A stretch of 64,000 bases of DNA. Source: Stenocarpella maydis. Lineage: Eukaryota > Ascomycota > Sordariomycetes > Diaporthales > Diaporthaceae. The notes beneath the pieces were generated by a model, which did not search any database, had not been told where the DNA came from, and saw only the letters and a program-made list of their open reading frames with translations. A program made the position numbers and the translations under genes. The stretch spans positions 19,558 through 83,557 of the forward strand of contig NQMI01000180.1 of the NCBI GenBank assembly GCA_002270565.1, read 5' to 3'. Positions 54,396-64,000 of the stretch are shown here, piece after piece. Within the stretch, counting starts at the first letter, position 1; every line of letters starts with the position of its first letter.

Positions 54396-55175
54396 GGCAC
54401 TGCTAGGTTGCGATATCTTTCTGGGGGTAATGGGTTGAGAAGAAATATGGCTGCGATGATATTGACTGCAAAAGTACTTGCAGCGCGTAGAGATACTGCT
54501 CAACGTGTGTTCCAATATCGAGAGGGGGCTCTTCTGTGAGCATGCATGCCACAGGGTAAGACACAACTGGGCTGAAGCCCGACATTATATTCCGGCATGA
54601 TGCGAGGCGGGACCGGATTCCGGACGTCCGCCATTTGTCAGGAGGAGATCAAAGCTTACTCTATCAGTGTTGCAGCCTGAATGTCAAAGCATACTCGAGA
54701 CTCATCTCGGAGACGGGATGATTGAAGACCGTGGCACAAGGGCTGACTGAATACCATGTTCAAACTGTTTTTGTTGAAAGAGGCTGGATTGCCGCGCGGG
54801 TGATAGTATAAGCACACGGGCTTGGGTCATCGGCAAGTGGTGGAACATGACATCGAGAAGGCAAGCCAAGCGACGAGCGTAATTCAAACTGCGGAAAGGC
54901 GAGCCGAGGAAATCCCCCAGAGGGCAGGGCGAGACGAGGACTAGTGCCAGTGGAGCTGACAGAGGATGGCGTGGTGCACCGAGCGGGGCCGTCCCTCTGA
55001 CGCTGGCATCGTGGGTTCGTTTTTAACTTCTGTCGTGAACTACATTATTTACATGCCATGGCACGGAAGCCTGCGGATCTCACACCTTGACGTTCTTCCA
55101 GTTTCCGGAATTTGCAATCGTTTGGCAAAGACAGGTCGTCGCCCAGTATCGACCGCCATGGATTTTTCAGCACTT
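54396..55175. other. intergenic, nothing recognised
   Basis: Upstream region of the flavoprotein gene and 3' flank of the next minus-strand gene. No feature stands out. Confidence 0.45.
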
Positions 55176-56099
55176 CTACACACCCAGGAAGAGTGTCGCG
55201 ACGACCAGGAGGACCAGAGCCGTCATGCTCTTGGACTCCTGGACGACAGCTCCGTTCGTGGTGGTAACAGGTCGCGTCCCATTGTTTCCCATATTGGAGC
55301 CAGCACCTGAAGCTGCGCCCCCGCTGCCGCCCCTGCCGCCACCCCCCGAGGTGCTATTCGAGCCAGAGCCCCGGCCGCCACCAGAGCTGGAGCCCGAGCC
55401 CGAGCCCCCTGAAGACGAGGAATTCGATGAAGCAGCAGGGCCAGCGTTCGTGACGTTGTAAAAGTTCCCGGCCACGACCTTTCCCTGCAGGCCGGCCGCG
55501 GTAAGGACTTCCTGGGCCTTGAATCCCTGGCGGGTCTGCGCGGCCGCCCTGAGGCTGTCGAGGGCGGTCTGCTGGATCCCAGTGGTGTCCACGAGGATCT
55601 GCGTGTACCGGTGCGACAGCGGTACTCTTGCCGGCGGGTTTGGCTGCAGGTATGTCGCAAAGGCCGCCGTCTGGCCGGTCTGTAGTGCGAACACCTGGGC
55701 GCTGCCTGCGGTGGTGTTGAGGGCGGTTGCTGCAGCCGCGGGCGTGAGACCAGTCTGCATCCAGTGCAGGAGCGTGTTGGTCTGGGGTGGGCTGTTGGTT
55801 GGGATATCGAGGTCTATCATCAGCACGGCGTAGGAGGTGCCGCTCAGACGCTGCGCCGTGGCTAGTTGAGGCTCACTTGCGGTCGCTGTGCGCTGAGTTC
55901 AGTGTTGGTCCTTCTCGACGGCAGTGGGCTGCCATGGGAAAACAAGCTTACCAGCCCTTGCCACGACAGAACCACTCTTCGCTTGAACTCCATTGTATGT
56001 GACAATGAGTTCTGTGGTCGAGCCCGGCTCGAATCCCGAAGGCGTCGCAGCAGACGCCAGGGCGGCCGCAGCCAGCACGGTAAGAGACTTGCACAGCAT
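55176..56099 (-). CDS. secreted GPI-type PEBP-like protein
   Basis: Exons in coding order are 56099-55952 and 55885-55176, with a 66 nt intron (GTAAGC..CGCACAG), giving 285 residues. It has an N-terminal signal peptide (about 18 residues, L-T-V-L-A-A-A-A-L-A-S-A). Next is a PEBP-like domain with P-Q-L-A-T-A-Q-R-L, Y-A-V-L-M-I-D-L-D-I-P, L-L-H-W-M-Q-T-G-L and V-P-L-S-H-R-Y-T-Q-I-L. A long Gly/Ser/Asn-rich linker ends in a hydrophobic C-terminus (A-L-V-L-L-V-V-A-T-L-F-L), the layout of a GPI-anchored cell-wall or plasma-membrane protein. It is a different branch from the cytosolic PEBP protein at 47511. Ligand unknown. Confidence 0.88.
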
Positions 56100-57085
56100 G
56101 TCGAGGAAGGTAAGGGGATTAGTGATGATTAGAGCGACTTCAAGTGCACAGCACTCCGTGTGGATCAGATATTATCTCCCAGAAACTGTGGTTGATCCTG
56201 TGGGAACGTAGCGGAAGAGATGCGCATGCCGCTCTTGATAAAAAGAAGAGACGAGCTCGCAATCCGACGGCTTGGCGATCCACCACGGATGAAGGCGGGA
56301 TGAAACGCCGCTTGGATCAGAATAGCTCATGGGAATGTAGCAGAGGCATAGTGGGGATCTCAGATCAAACTGCACGATTGACTGACCGCATACTCATTGG
56401 TCGGTGCGTTTCACCTCTCGCCAAGATATGTATGCCACAACTACCATAGTACCATTGGAACCCTCGCCCGGGACTCTGCCTGGTTCCGGAGGTGGTTCAG
56501 GTCGGATGGCCACGCAATCACCCCCCTTGGGCATGTTTTGAATACCGAGCAGACAGGCGTGTTCGCCAGAAATCTGTAATGCACCAGAAGGAGAGACCAG
56601 CAGTGGTCTATCGCGAGGATAGATGGCTGATTGCTGTCACTGTCACGGGACAAAACGAGGTGAGGCTGCATCTTGTCTGCACCTCGAAAAGGTCGTGGCG
56701 TCTTTGGAGCACTGTGGTGCGGTGGGATTCGTAGATGCGGTCCAGTCTTGTACCGCGGCACATGACTGGGATGGATAGCATTGAGTTGGAGATCAAGCCA
56801 AGACGAGAACTTGGTGGGTATTCTGAATACAGCAGAGGTCAAGCGACTGCAGTGACCCCTGCATTGCCCGATAAGATAAGGAAGCTTTTCGACGGCGTCA
56901 TGAGAATTCGAGAGCTTCCCTGTCGCATGCTTCTGCGTCCATATCGCCGACAGTCCATTTTTATATTCTCTCCGGCTCAGCCAGGTACTTTCGAACTGTC
57001 GTACGCAGTTTGATACCAGATATTGCGTCTCTTACTGTGTAAAAAAAAAAAAAGAAAAAGAAAAAAAAAGAAAAAAAAAGCCAAA
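56100..57085. promoter_or_regulatory. shared upstream region of two divergent genes
   Basis: About 1 kb between the divergent starts at 56099 (minus) and 57086 (plus). An A-rich tract at 57042-57078 lies just before the plus-strand start. No credible gene. Confidence 0.45.
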
Positions 57086-57730
57086 ATGGCGACACCACAA
57101 CCGCCCTCGGCGCAAACGCCCCCTCCACAGTCCTCCCAGTCATCAACAGCCACCACCACAGCACCAGCAGCAGCGCCCCAGGCCGAGAACCCACCATGGA
57201 TGCACAACAGCGCCATCGTCGTCGCGATCCTCGGCCCAATAGCGCTCCTCATACCCCCACGGCGGATGGGCCTGCAGGCGATGCTCCTGTCGGGCGGCAC
57301 CTTCTGGGCGACCAACATTCTCGCCTACGACTGGACGGGCGAGTCCATGACGCAGCGTTTCGACCGCCGGTGGCATACCATGTTCGACCTTGGCCTGCCC
57401 GAGAAGGCGAGACAGAACCGCGAGCTCATGCGCCTCGAGAGGGAGAGGAGGGAGGCCCAGCTCCCCGAGGCCGAGCGCAAGGCGCTGCAGGAGGCGAGGC
57501 AGAAGAAAGAGGAGGCGTCCCGGGGGGTCTTATCAAAAATATGGATGGGTAGTGAGAAGGAGGACTGGAAGGCGGAGAGGGCCCGGAAGGAGAAGGAGAT
57601 GCTGGAGAATGGGGAGGGGTATGGGACACTGATCATGGACCAGGTGAAGGAGGTTTTTGGCAGTTCCAAGAAGGCAGAGGGCGAGCAAGGGAAGGAAGAG
57701 AAATCTGAGAAGGACGGCGGCAAGAAATAG
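57086..57730 (+). CDS. small two-helix membrane protein (fungal 'rhomboid family' annotation)
   Basis: Intronless, 214 residues. A Pro/Ser/Thr/Ala-rich N-terminus precedes two short hydrophobic segments (about 42-57, A-I-V-V-A-I-L-G-P-I-A-L-L-I-P-P, and 64-80). Then comes Y-D-W-T-G-E-S and a long Glu/Lys/Arg-rich coiled-coil-like tail. Sequences of this kind are often labelled rhomboid family membrane protein in Sordariomycete annotations, but the rhomboid catalytic G-x-S-G and His are absent, so it should not be taken as a protease. A mitochondrial or ER location is possible but not shown. Confidence 0.7.
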   Translation: MATPQPPSAQTPPPQSSQSSTATTTAPAAAPQAENPPWMHNSAIVVAILGPIALLIPPRRMGLQAMLLSGGTFWATNILAYDWTGESMTQRFDRRWHTMFDLGLPEKARQNRELMRLERERREAQLPEAERKALQEARQKKEEASRGVLSKIWMGSEKEDWKAERARKEKEMLENGEGYGTLIMDQVKEVFGSSKKAEGEQGKEEKSEKDGGKK

Positions 57731-58364
57731 TACTGGGCTTCTAGGGTGATGGGAGTGATGCTTGAGGCACGGCCTAACCTTACTGTATGAAATCTTCTAG
57801 GGTAGGAAACATTGTATTAAAATGTAACTGATGACTACACATCTCTGGTATAGCGAATTTGATTCTCTGACACTCTGCCTGTACCTGTGATTGCAGAACG
57901 GACCGTAATTTGGCATGGCACAAGCCGTACTAGTCATCGTCAAGTTTCACCTCTTGGGAAGACAGTGATTGAATAGCACCAGACAAGGTTCGATCCTCGT
58001 ACCGATTCCAAAGGCTGGAGCTTGAGGATCGTGGTTGCGATATTTACCCATATAGGTTGGTGTCACATCGCGGACAGTATCACCTTGTCATCTTTAAGCG
58101 CCTCGTCCTTTGCGTCTTAGCGGTAGGCTCCCCACGACGGCAGGAGGGCCAATAACCAAGCATGCCTATGCGTGGTCTGTGTCTTTGGAGCCTTATCCAG
58201 TCCCGCTTGGTTCGGCTGGTCCCTCTCAACACGAGAGGGGCGCTCTCCGGCGAATCGCGCTGCTTTCGTTCACTGCGCGCTTGTCGAAGCCACGGGGGGA
58301 CCTGCTGGGACCGCACAGGGCCTCCTCCAGACACAGAACGGGATCCTCTCGGTCGCGACGATGC
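57731..58364. other. intergenic between convergent genes
   Basis: No feature beyond 3' flanks. A tRNA-like T-arm word at 57990 was examined and rejected. Confidence 0.45.
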
Positions 58365-59446
58365 CTACTTGCGCGGCCGCGGGGCCGCACCTCTCCTGCA
58401 GCGTTGACGTATGGCCTCCTTACGCTTGCGCTCGTTCTTTCGGGTCTCTCGCTTCTCGGCCTTTGCGTCATAAGTCTTGATGAACTCGTTGAGCTGCTGC
58501 TGCACCTCCTGCGCGTGCTCGTCAGAGCCCTCCTTGACGCCCAGCTTCTTTTGAATCCTCGCTTTCTCCCGCTCGATCAGCTGCATGCGCCGCCGGAGCA
58601 ACCGGTTCTTCCCTGAGGGCGCCGCTGTGTAGCCTGGCTGTCTCTCGGGCAGGAGGGCCCCACCGTCCTCCATGTCTTCGTCTTCGGACTGGGCACGCAG
58701 TTTCTCCCGGTTCTCCGGCGCGGGATTAACGTCAATCATGAAGATGTCTTCATTAGCGGAGCTCGGCACGGAAGCATCCGTCACACTGGCCCCAGCTTCC
58801 TCGGCCTTCCCCGCCGGCTCTGGTTGCTGTGCTGGCCGTTTGTCGTTTTTCTTGCCCTTTCGCTCAGTGGCTTCCACTAAATCTGAACAAGACGCAGTCG
58901 GCGAGGGGCCCGACTCCTTAGCCATCAGCTGCTTGAGCGCCTCTTCTCGGAGCCGCTTTTCTTTCTTGAGCCGCTTCTTCTCTTTCTTGGTCAGAGGCTC
59001 ATCGCTGGCAGTCTTGTCATCGTCATGCTGAGTGAGAGAGGCGCCACCTTCCTGCTCAATGGAATCCTTACACACCAGGACAAGTCAGTACACGTAAATA
59101 CAGCACTGCAGCGACCACATCCACTTGGATCGTAATCTCTGCCACTCCTGACGTGAGAGTGCAGGCGGAGAGCCAGCGCAATTTCTTGCGCCAGTTTAGG
59201 GCTTTTGAGGCCAACCTTTGAACTCTCGTCATCGCTTTCATCACGCTTGACATTGTGCCGCTTGTGTTTCTTGTGCTTGCTCTCGTGTTTGGAGACCTTG
59301 TCCTCGGAGACTTTCTTCTTGGTCACCCCAAGCGGGGGCAGTTCTTTGCCCATGATCGTGTCAAAGATATTGCCGACTGGTGGAGCAGCCCGCTTATTAG
59401 AGTGACCAGAGGATTGCGTTTGAAGAGTTTCTTGGGAGTCGTCCAA
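58365..59446 (-). CDS. Lys/Glu-rich nuclear-type protein, family unknown
   Basis: Proposed exons in coding order are 59446-59216 and 59066-58365, giving 310 residues. The 149 nt intron has a TTGAC branch and GTAAG acceptor and an unusual GTTGGC donor; other donors inside 59080-59215 are possible, so the join is uncertain by up to about 40 residues. The protein is highly charged: basic K-H-K-K-H-K-R-H, K-K-E-K-K-R-L-K-K-E-K-R and a C-terminal coiled coil (R-L-L-R-R-R-M-Q-L-I-E-R-E-K-A-R-I-Q-K-K-L) ending in an Arg-rich tail. Several stretches look like nuclear or nucleolar localisation signals. No catalytic motif. It shares a 300 bp promoter with rfc4. Confidence 0.7.
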
Positions 59447-59746
59447 GATCGTGAGATGAGCCTCAAACCTCTTGATGGATCCACTCTGGGATGAGATTGA
59501 GTGAGGGCAGGGCTGGGGCTAAAATTTCTCGGTTATCAACGCCTGCGCTACATATCTAGTCAGTACCCAAGTACCGAGCTCTACAGGGGTGCAACAGAAG
59601 CAAGGACCCCCTGTCGGCGTCCGCCGTCACGCTGTCGCGTCTCCGGGCTGGAGACGCGCCTTAATTGAAATCCATCCCACCAAGAAAGCACCTCGACAGC
59701 CAAAGGCCAGCCCTGCCATCTTTGCGCGCATCCATCAAACGACAAA
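59447..59746. promoter_or_regulatory. bidirectional promoter region, Lys-rich gene / rfc4
   Basis: Exactly 300 bp separate the two divergent start codons, so both promoters must lie here or overlap. CGCG-containing words (GACGCGCC, GTCGCGTC) occur at 59634-59661 and could be MluI-cell-cycle-box-like, but no perfect ACGCGT is seen. Confidence 0.5.
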
Positions 59747-60894
59747 ATGCCTGCTGCGAGGGTCGAAGAGGTCGGCGAGTCCTCGTCATCGGCGGCAAAG
59801 AAGGTTCTGACAGCAAACACAAACGGCAACCCAAATTATGAGCTGCCATGGTGAGCACATGCGCCCTGCACCACACGCGGGCCTCATACCAGAGCGCCTC
59901 GCTGACATGATTGCCCAGGGTTGAGAAATACCGCCCCGTCTTCCTCGATGACATCGTCGGAAACGTAGAGACCATTGAGCGCCTCAAGATCATAGCAAAA
60001 GATGGCAACATGCCGCACGTCATCATCAGCGGCATGCCGGGCATAGGAAAGACGACAAGCGTGCTCTGCCTGGCGCGGCAGCTGCTGGGGGACGCCTACA
60101 AGGAGGCGGTGCTGGAGCTCAACGCCTCGGACGAGCGCGGCATCGACGTGGTGCGCAACCGGATCAAGGGCTTCGCGCAGAAGAAGGTGACGCTGCCCGC
60201 GGGCCGGCACAAGATCGTCATCCTGGACGAGGCCGACAGCATGACGTCGGGCGCGCAGCAGGCGCTGAGGCGGACCATGGAGATCTACTCCAACACGACG
60301 CGCTTCGCCTTCGCGTGCAACCAGTCCAACAAGATCATCGAGCCGCTGCAGTCGCGGTGCGCCATCCTGCGGTACGCGCGCCTCACGGACGGCCAGGTGG
60401 TCAAGCGCCTGATGCAGATCATGGAGGCCGAGAAGGTCGAGTACAACGACGAGGGCCTGGCGGCGCTGGTGTTCAGTGCCGAGGGCGACATGCGCCAGGC
60501 CATCAACAACCTGCAGTCCACGTGGGCCGGGTTCGGCATGGTCTCGGGCGACAACGTCTTCAAGGTGGTGGACTCGCCGCACCCCATCAAGGTGCAGGCG
60601 ATGCTCAAGGCCTGCTTCGAGGGAAACGTCGACTCGGCGCTGGACACGCTGAGGGAGCTGTGGGACCTGGGGTACTCGAGCCATGACATTATCAGCACCA
60701 TGTTCAAGGTCACAAAGACGATCCCGTCGCTCAGCGAGCACGCGAAGCTCGAGTTCATCAAGGAGATCGGCACGACCCACATGAAGATCCTGGAGGGCGT
60801 GCAGACGCTATTGCAGCTGAGCGGCTGCGTCGTCCGGCTGTGCAAGCTGAACATGGACCCCAAGAAGTTCGAGGTCCCCAACAAATCGAAATGA
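59747..60894 (+). CDS. rfc4: replication factor C subunit 4 (human RFC2 orthologue)
   Basis: Exons 59747-59850 and 59919-60894; the 68 nt intron (GTGAGC, CTGAC branch, GCCCAG) splits the Trp codon of the L-P-W-V-E-K-Y-R-P motif. The product has 359 residues. Walker A is G-M-P-G-I-G-K-T-T (73-81), Walker B D-E-A-D (138-141) and the arginine-finger S-R-C motif 180-182. The C-terminal collar domain is complete. This is one of the small subunits of the clamp loader that places PCNA on primed DNA; D-G-N-M-P-H and G-I-G-K identify the Rfc4 class. Codon use is strongly GC-biased at third positions, as for a highly expressed core gene. Confidence 0.97.
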
Positions 60895-61120
60895 TGAAAC
60901 GCCTTATCATGCTCGATAGGCAGTAATTGTTTGCATGGCACGGCGTTGGCTCTGGCTCTGGTTCTGGACTCGGGAAGGTCGGATGGGACCGAAATACAAA
61001 ACTTGGTTGATGAGCTTGGGGGGCCACATCTGATAATGTACATGAGGGCTTTGTACAAGGCAGGGCGTCTATAATGAGACATCATGGACCTTTTCCCTCC
61101 CTAACAGGCATTGCCGCCCT

Positions 61121-61550
61121 TTACTCTTCGTCGTCCTTTCCGTATTCCTCCTCAAACTTCTGCCACATGGCCCTCTCCCTCGCTATCCGCCGCTGCATCC
61201 TCACATGGGCCTCATACTGCCGTATCCTGTGGTCGGCCTCGACCATGGCCCCAAAGGCCATGCCCGACATTTGAATATACCTGGCCAAGTGAGGTGAGAC
61301 TGTCAGTCGGGCGTGCTCCCAACGAAAAGAAAAACCCCCAGTGGCTGGCCTGGCATATAGCCAGCCAGCTGGTCACTTACACCTTGAACTGAATCGTCAG
61401 GCCCCGGTACAGGGGCGATGTGAGATACCCGATCCCTCCGAGGATGCCAGTAAGAGCACCCCACTTGGCGGCGCCGTAGACGGCGCCCCGCGTCGCCTCC
61501 TTGGCGGCATCGATGGCCTCCTCGTCCTTCATTGCTCCGTGGGACCGCAT
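61121..61550 (-). CDS. 109-aa fungal membrane protein, probably mitochondrial
   Basis: Exons in coding order are 61550-61381 and 61280-61121, with a 100 nt intron (GTAAGT, CTGAC branch, GGCCAG), in frame. The N-terminus M-R-S-H-G-A-M-K-D-E-E leads to an Ala/Gly-rich hydrophobic segment (G-A-L-T-G-I-L-G-G-I-G-Y-L-T-S). It continues with P-L-Y-R-G-L-T-I-Q-F-K-V-Y-I-Q-M-S-G-M-A-F-G-A-M-V-E-A-D and a charged helical tail (R-I-R-Q-Y-E-A-H). The arrangement (Gly-rich helix, Y-R-G-L-T-x-Q-F-K, second helix, E-A-D) recalls HIG1/Rcf2-type respiratory supercomplex factors. I give this only as a resemblance, not an assignment. Confidence 0.75.
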
Positions 61551-62073
61551 CTTGGGCTCATGGCCTGGGGGCCAGGCCGTAGAAAAAAGAGCGTGGGTAG
61601 AGAGCTCTTCAATTGGAAATATTGGGTCAATTGGGCGGACAAGGTTGTGTGTATTTGAATTGGTCGCGCGAGTCCATTCAGTGTGACAGGGCTCCGAGGG
61701 TGAGGAGTGAGTTTGGGGTCAGGCTTGGGCCAGGCCTGTTATTAGTGTAGGCCCGGTAAAATGGAAAAGCTCGCAGAGTGCGTCATACGAGAGAGCTCGG
61801 GGAGGTGGGGCCGCCTGGGCCGCCTGGGCCGTCCGTCCGTCCCTGGACCGCCGGCCGGGGCAAAGTACGGAGCGGGGTGTCTACAGGCTTTTGAATTCCG
61901 TGTGATCTAATAGCGGCGTGCACGTCCGTCCATCATTGGGTTTTATCGATCCGCCCTGAGGCTGTGCGTCTATAATGTGGTGAGATGTCTTCTTTGTCCC
62001 AACAAGGTGCCTACTAAATGGCCGTGTGCGTCTTGCGGCTCGCCCTGATTTCTCCGTTGCTCGCACCGTCGCG
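61551..62073. other. intergenic, 3' of his3 and upstream of the 109-aa gene
   Basis: A GGGCCGCCTG tandem patch at 61808-61835. No gene. Confidence 0.45.
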
Positions 62074-62871
62074 CTACCCCAGCGCGCTCAGAGTCCCCTT
62101 GGTGCTCGGCACCTCGCCCTCCCTGCCGGGGATCCTGCTCGTGGCCATGCGGATCGCCACGGCCAGCGCCTTGAAGGCCGACTCGGCGCGGTGGTGGTCG
62201 TTCTCCCCTCTCAGGCAGTCGACGTGCAGCGTGACGCGCGCCCCCTGCGCGAAGCTCTGCAGGCAGTGCGGGATCATCTCGCAGCTCAGGTCGCCAATCT
62301 TCTCGCGCTTCAGCCCCAGGTCCACCACGCTGTACGGCCGGTTCGACAGGTCCACGACCGCGCGGCTGAGCGCCTCGTCGAGCGGCGCGTACGCGTAGCC
62401 GAAGCGGGCGAGCCCAGCCATCGAGGTCAGCGCCGTGCCGAATGCGCTCCCGAGGGCTATGCAGACGTCTTCGGCTGTGTGGTGGTCATCGACTGCGTAA
62501 AAAAAAAAAAAAAAAAACAAGTGTTAGCCCCTGTATGGCGCCGCATTGGTGGTTCAGTTGGTCTGGCCGTCGGCTCAGGCCGTTCGGGGCAGTGACTCAC
62601 TGTGCAGGTCGCCCTTGCATGCGATGGCCAGGCTCCAGCCGGCGTGTTTTGCGAGCGCGTGTAGCATGTGGTCCAAGAAGCCGATTCCTGTGTTGACGCT
62701 TATCGTCTGCGACTTGCTTGACTGGGAGGCATGCCCTTGTGCCGTCACGAGCCTCGGGTCCGTCTCCGGGGGGAAGTCGCCGCCGTCGAGATTTAGGGCG
62801 AGCTGGATGCTCGTCTCATTGGTGTCACGCGCGAGGGCCGTCCACCGCGGGGCTGGATTTGAGGTGCTCAT
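62074..62871 (-). CDS. his3: imidazoleglycerol-phosphate dehydratase
   Basis: Exons in coding order are 62871-62601 and 62492-62074, with a 108 nt intron whose 3' end is a T-run of about 18 before CGCAG. The product has 229 residues. It catalyses the sixth step of histidine biosynthesis. Metal-binding D-D-H-H-T-A-E-D (92-99) is assembled across the splice junction and E-N-D-H-H-R-A-E is in the C-terminal half; G-F-L-D-H-M and G-D-L-H are also present. The start is the Met of M-S-T-S-N-P-A; an upstream in-frame Met 35 codons earlier would add a leader not seen in the family. Length and motifs are normal. Confidence 0.96.
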
Positions 62872-64000
62872 GGCTGCAATTGCTCTTCCGAAGCCGGTAT
62901 TCGTGACAGAGACAGAATCAGTCTGCCATGCTTGTTTCACAAAAAAATAACCTTGTCTGACGTATCTCCCTGCCAATCCCGGATTATCGATAGGCGGGCG
63001 GCAGGGTCGTGCTAACTAAATACGGCGCCGCCGCGAACTGACGACCTTTACTGGGTACCTAGGACGAGGCACAAATACTCCAGGATAATGGATGCATTTA
63101 TAATCATAATATAGCAGCTATATCATACGATATCATATAATACTATAATAGAGTGAAGTGTTAATAAAAAGAAATTTTATTAGTTTGAATTTAACATATA
63201 ATAATATATAATTTCTATAAAAAGAATTACCTATTTTAATATTAATTTTATTGGAATTCAATATTATAACTTATATAATTAAATATACTTAAATCATTAA
63301 AATAAAGAGTTAATATAATAAGTTTAAGGGTACTACAATAAGTTTAAGGGTAATATAATAAGTTTAAGAATAATATAATAGCTTTAGTTGAAGAGGATAG
63401 ACGGGTCTTTATTAAATAAATTATATTACATTCTGAAACATATTTTAAACTTTATACTAGTGATATGCGCGTGACATTAACGTAATATTCTATTATTACT
63501 CTGTGCTTCTTTCCGCTGAACCTATGTAAACTCGTTCCTCTTGAACGGTGGTCTCTGTATCCATTTCTAGCTTGACTTTGCAGCGGGAGCCGTTGATATC
63601 GCTGGATCCTTCACGTCCGTGGTCAATTGGTAGTAAGAGTCAAGATGGCAACCTTGGTCGCTGGGGAATAGGCAATAAGTCAACATACCGCTTCACGCAC
63701 TACCCCCTTTATGCACACCTGACTTTTTAACCTCCCCTAGAAGCACCCTCAACTTTAATACTTATTTACTTGATGAGTAATAAAGCTATTCATAATCTAA
63801 TAAGTAGTCCTTATCACCTGGGTCATACACTATAATATAGTCTATTTCCTCAATCTTATTATTTGTAATAATCACACTAAACCTTTATGGGGTTCAGTAG
63901 GTAACTGTTAAACGGAACCGCTCAGCAGGGCGTTGGCACTTCCTGCAAGGAGTTACCCTAGACTTCTTGTAAGGAGTTACCCTAGACTTCTTGTAAGGAG
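62872..64000. other. right-end flank: AT-rich decayed block and tandem repeat
   Basis: From about 63085 to 63480 the sequence is strongly A+T-rich with short AATAAGTTTAAGGGTAAT-type repeats at 63315-63375, typical of RIP decay. A second AT-rich patch lies at 63725-63890. The window ends inside a short tandem repeat (63940-64000). No gene. Confidence 0.6.
63940..64000. repeat. tandem repeat at the right edge
   Basis: At least two full units of about 26 nt, TGTAAGGAGTTACCCTAGAC plus TTCT, with a diverged unit to the left (CTGCAAGGAG). It is cut by the window edge, so its full length is unknown. Confidence 0.85.

Noticed and set aside
57945..58015. tRNA-like T-arm word (AAGGTTCGATCCTCGT)
   Set aside because: The upstream sequence gives no complementary acceptor strand or D-arm; a chance match.

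Overview
This is about 64 kb of nuclear chromosome from a filamentous ascomycete, most probably a Sordariomycete. The evidence is short spliceosomal introns (about 48-200 nt, GT..AG, with CTAAC/CTGAC branch sites), dispersed 5S rRNA genes of the Neurospora type, STRIPAK subunit HAM-2/Far11, fungal-type HIS3, PGA2 and ITT1, and repeat copies that differ mostly by C:G to T:A transitions, as RIP would leave. The genus cannot be fixed from the sequence alone.

Layout. 0.5-3.3 kb: a conserved Arg/Ser-rich protein with a Cys-rich C-terminus. 3.3-16.9 kb: an accessory block with a 5S gene, a 5S fragment, three related one-helix membrane micro-proteins, a large unidentified membrane protein, a broken esterase gene and diverged segmental repeats. 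16.9-33.4 kb: core genes, namely divergent pga2/mhf1, an unusually long 6.6 kb stretch with no gene, divergent itt1/ham-2 and a MARVEL-like membrane protein. 33.4-41 kb: gene-poor and decayed, with a second 5S gene, a Cys-rich fragment, a long broken membrane-protein gene and a GMC-oxidoreductase remnant. 41-48 kb: nitronate monooxygenase, an assembly gap (N at 43051) flanked by an exact 464 bp duplication, a 603 bp inverted-repeat transposable element with a 9 bp target duplication, an MFS transporter and a PEBP-family protein. 48.1-53.2 kb: 5 kb with no gene I can support. 53.2-62.9 kb: core genes again (AMID-type flavoprotein, secreted GPI-type PEBP protein, small membrane protein, Lys-rich nuclear-type protein divergent from rfc4, a 109-aa membrane protein, his3). 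62.9-64 kb: AT-rich decayed sequence and a tandem repeat running off the window.

There is no operon-like organisation. Core genes sit in divergent pairs sharing 300-835 bp upstream regions, and they alternate with RIP-degraded, transposon-bearing accessory islands. The clearest candidates for something undescribed are the one-helix micro-protein family with its large two-helix neighbour (5.4-16.5 kb), the triple Cys-module protein at the left end, the MULE-like element at 43.9 kb, and the 6.6 kb convergent gap that may hide a non-coding RNA gene.
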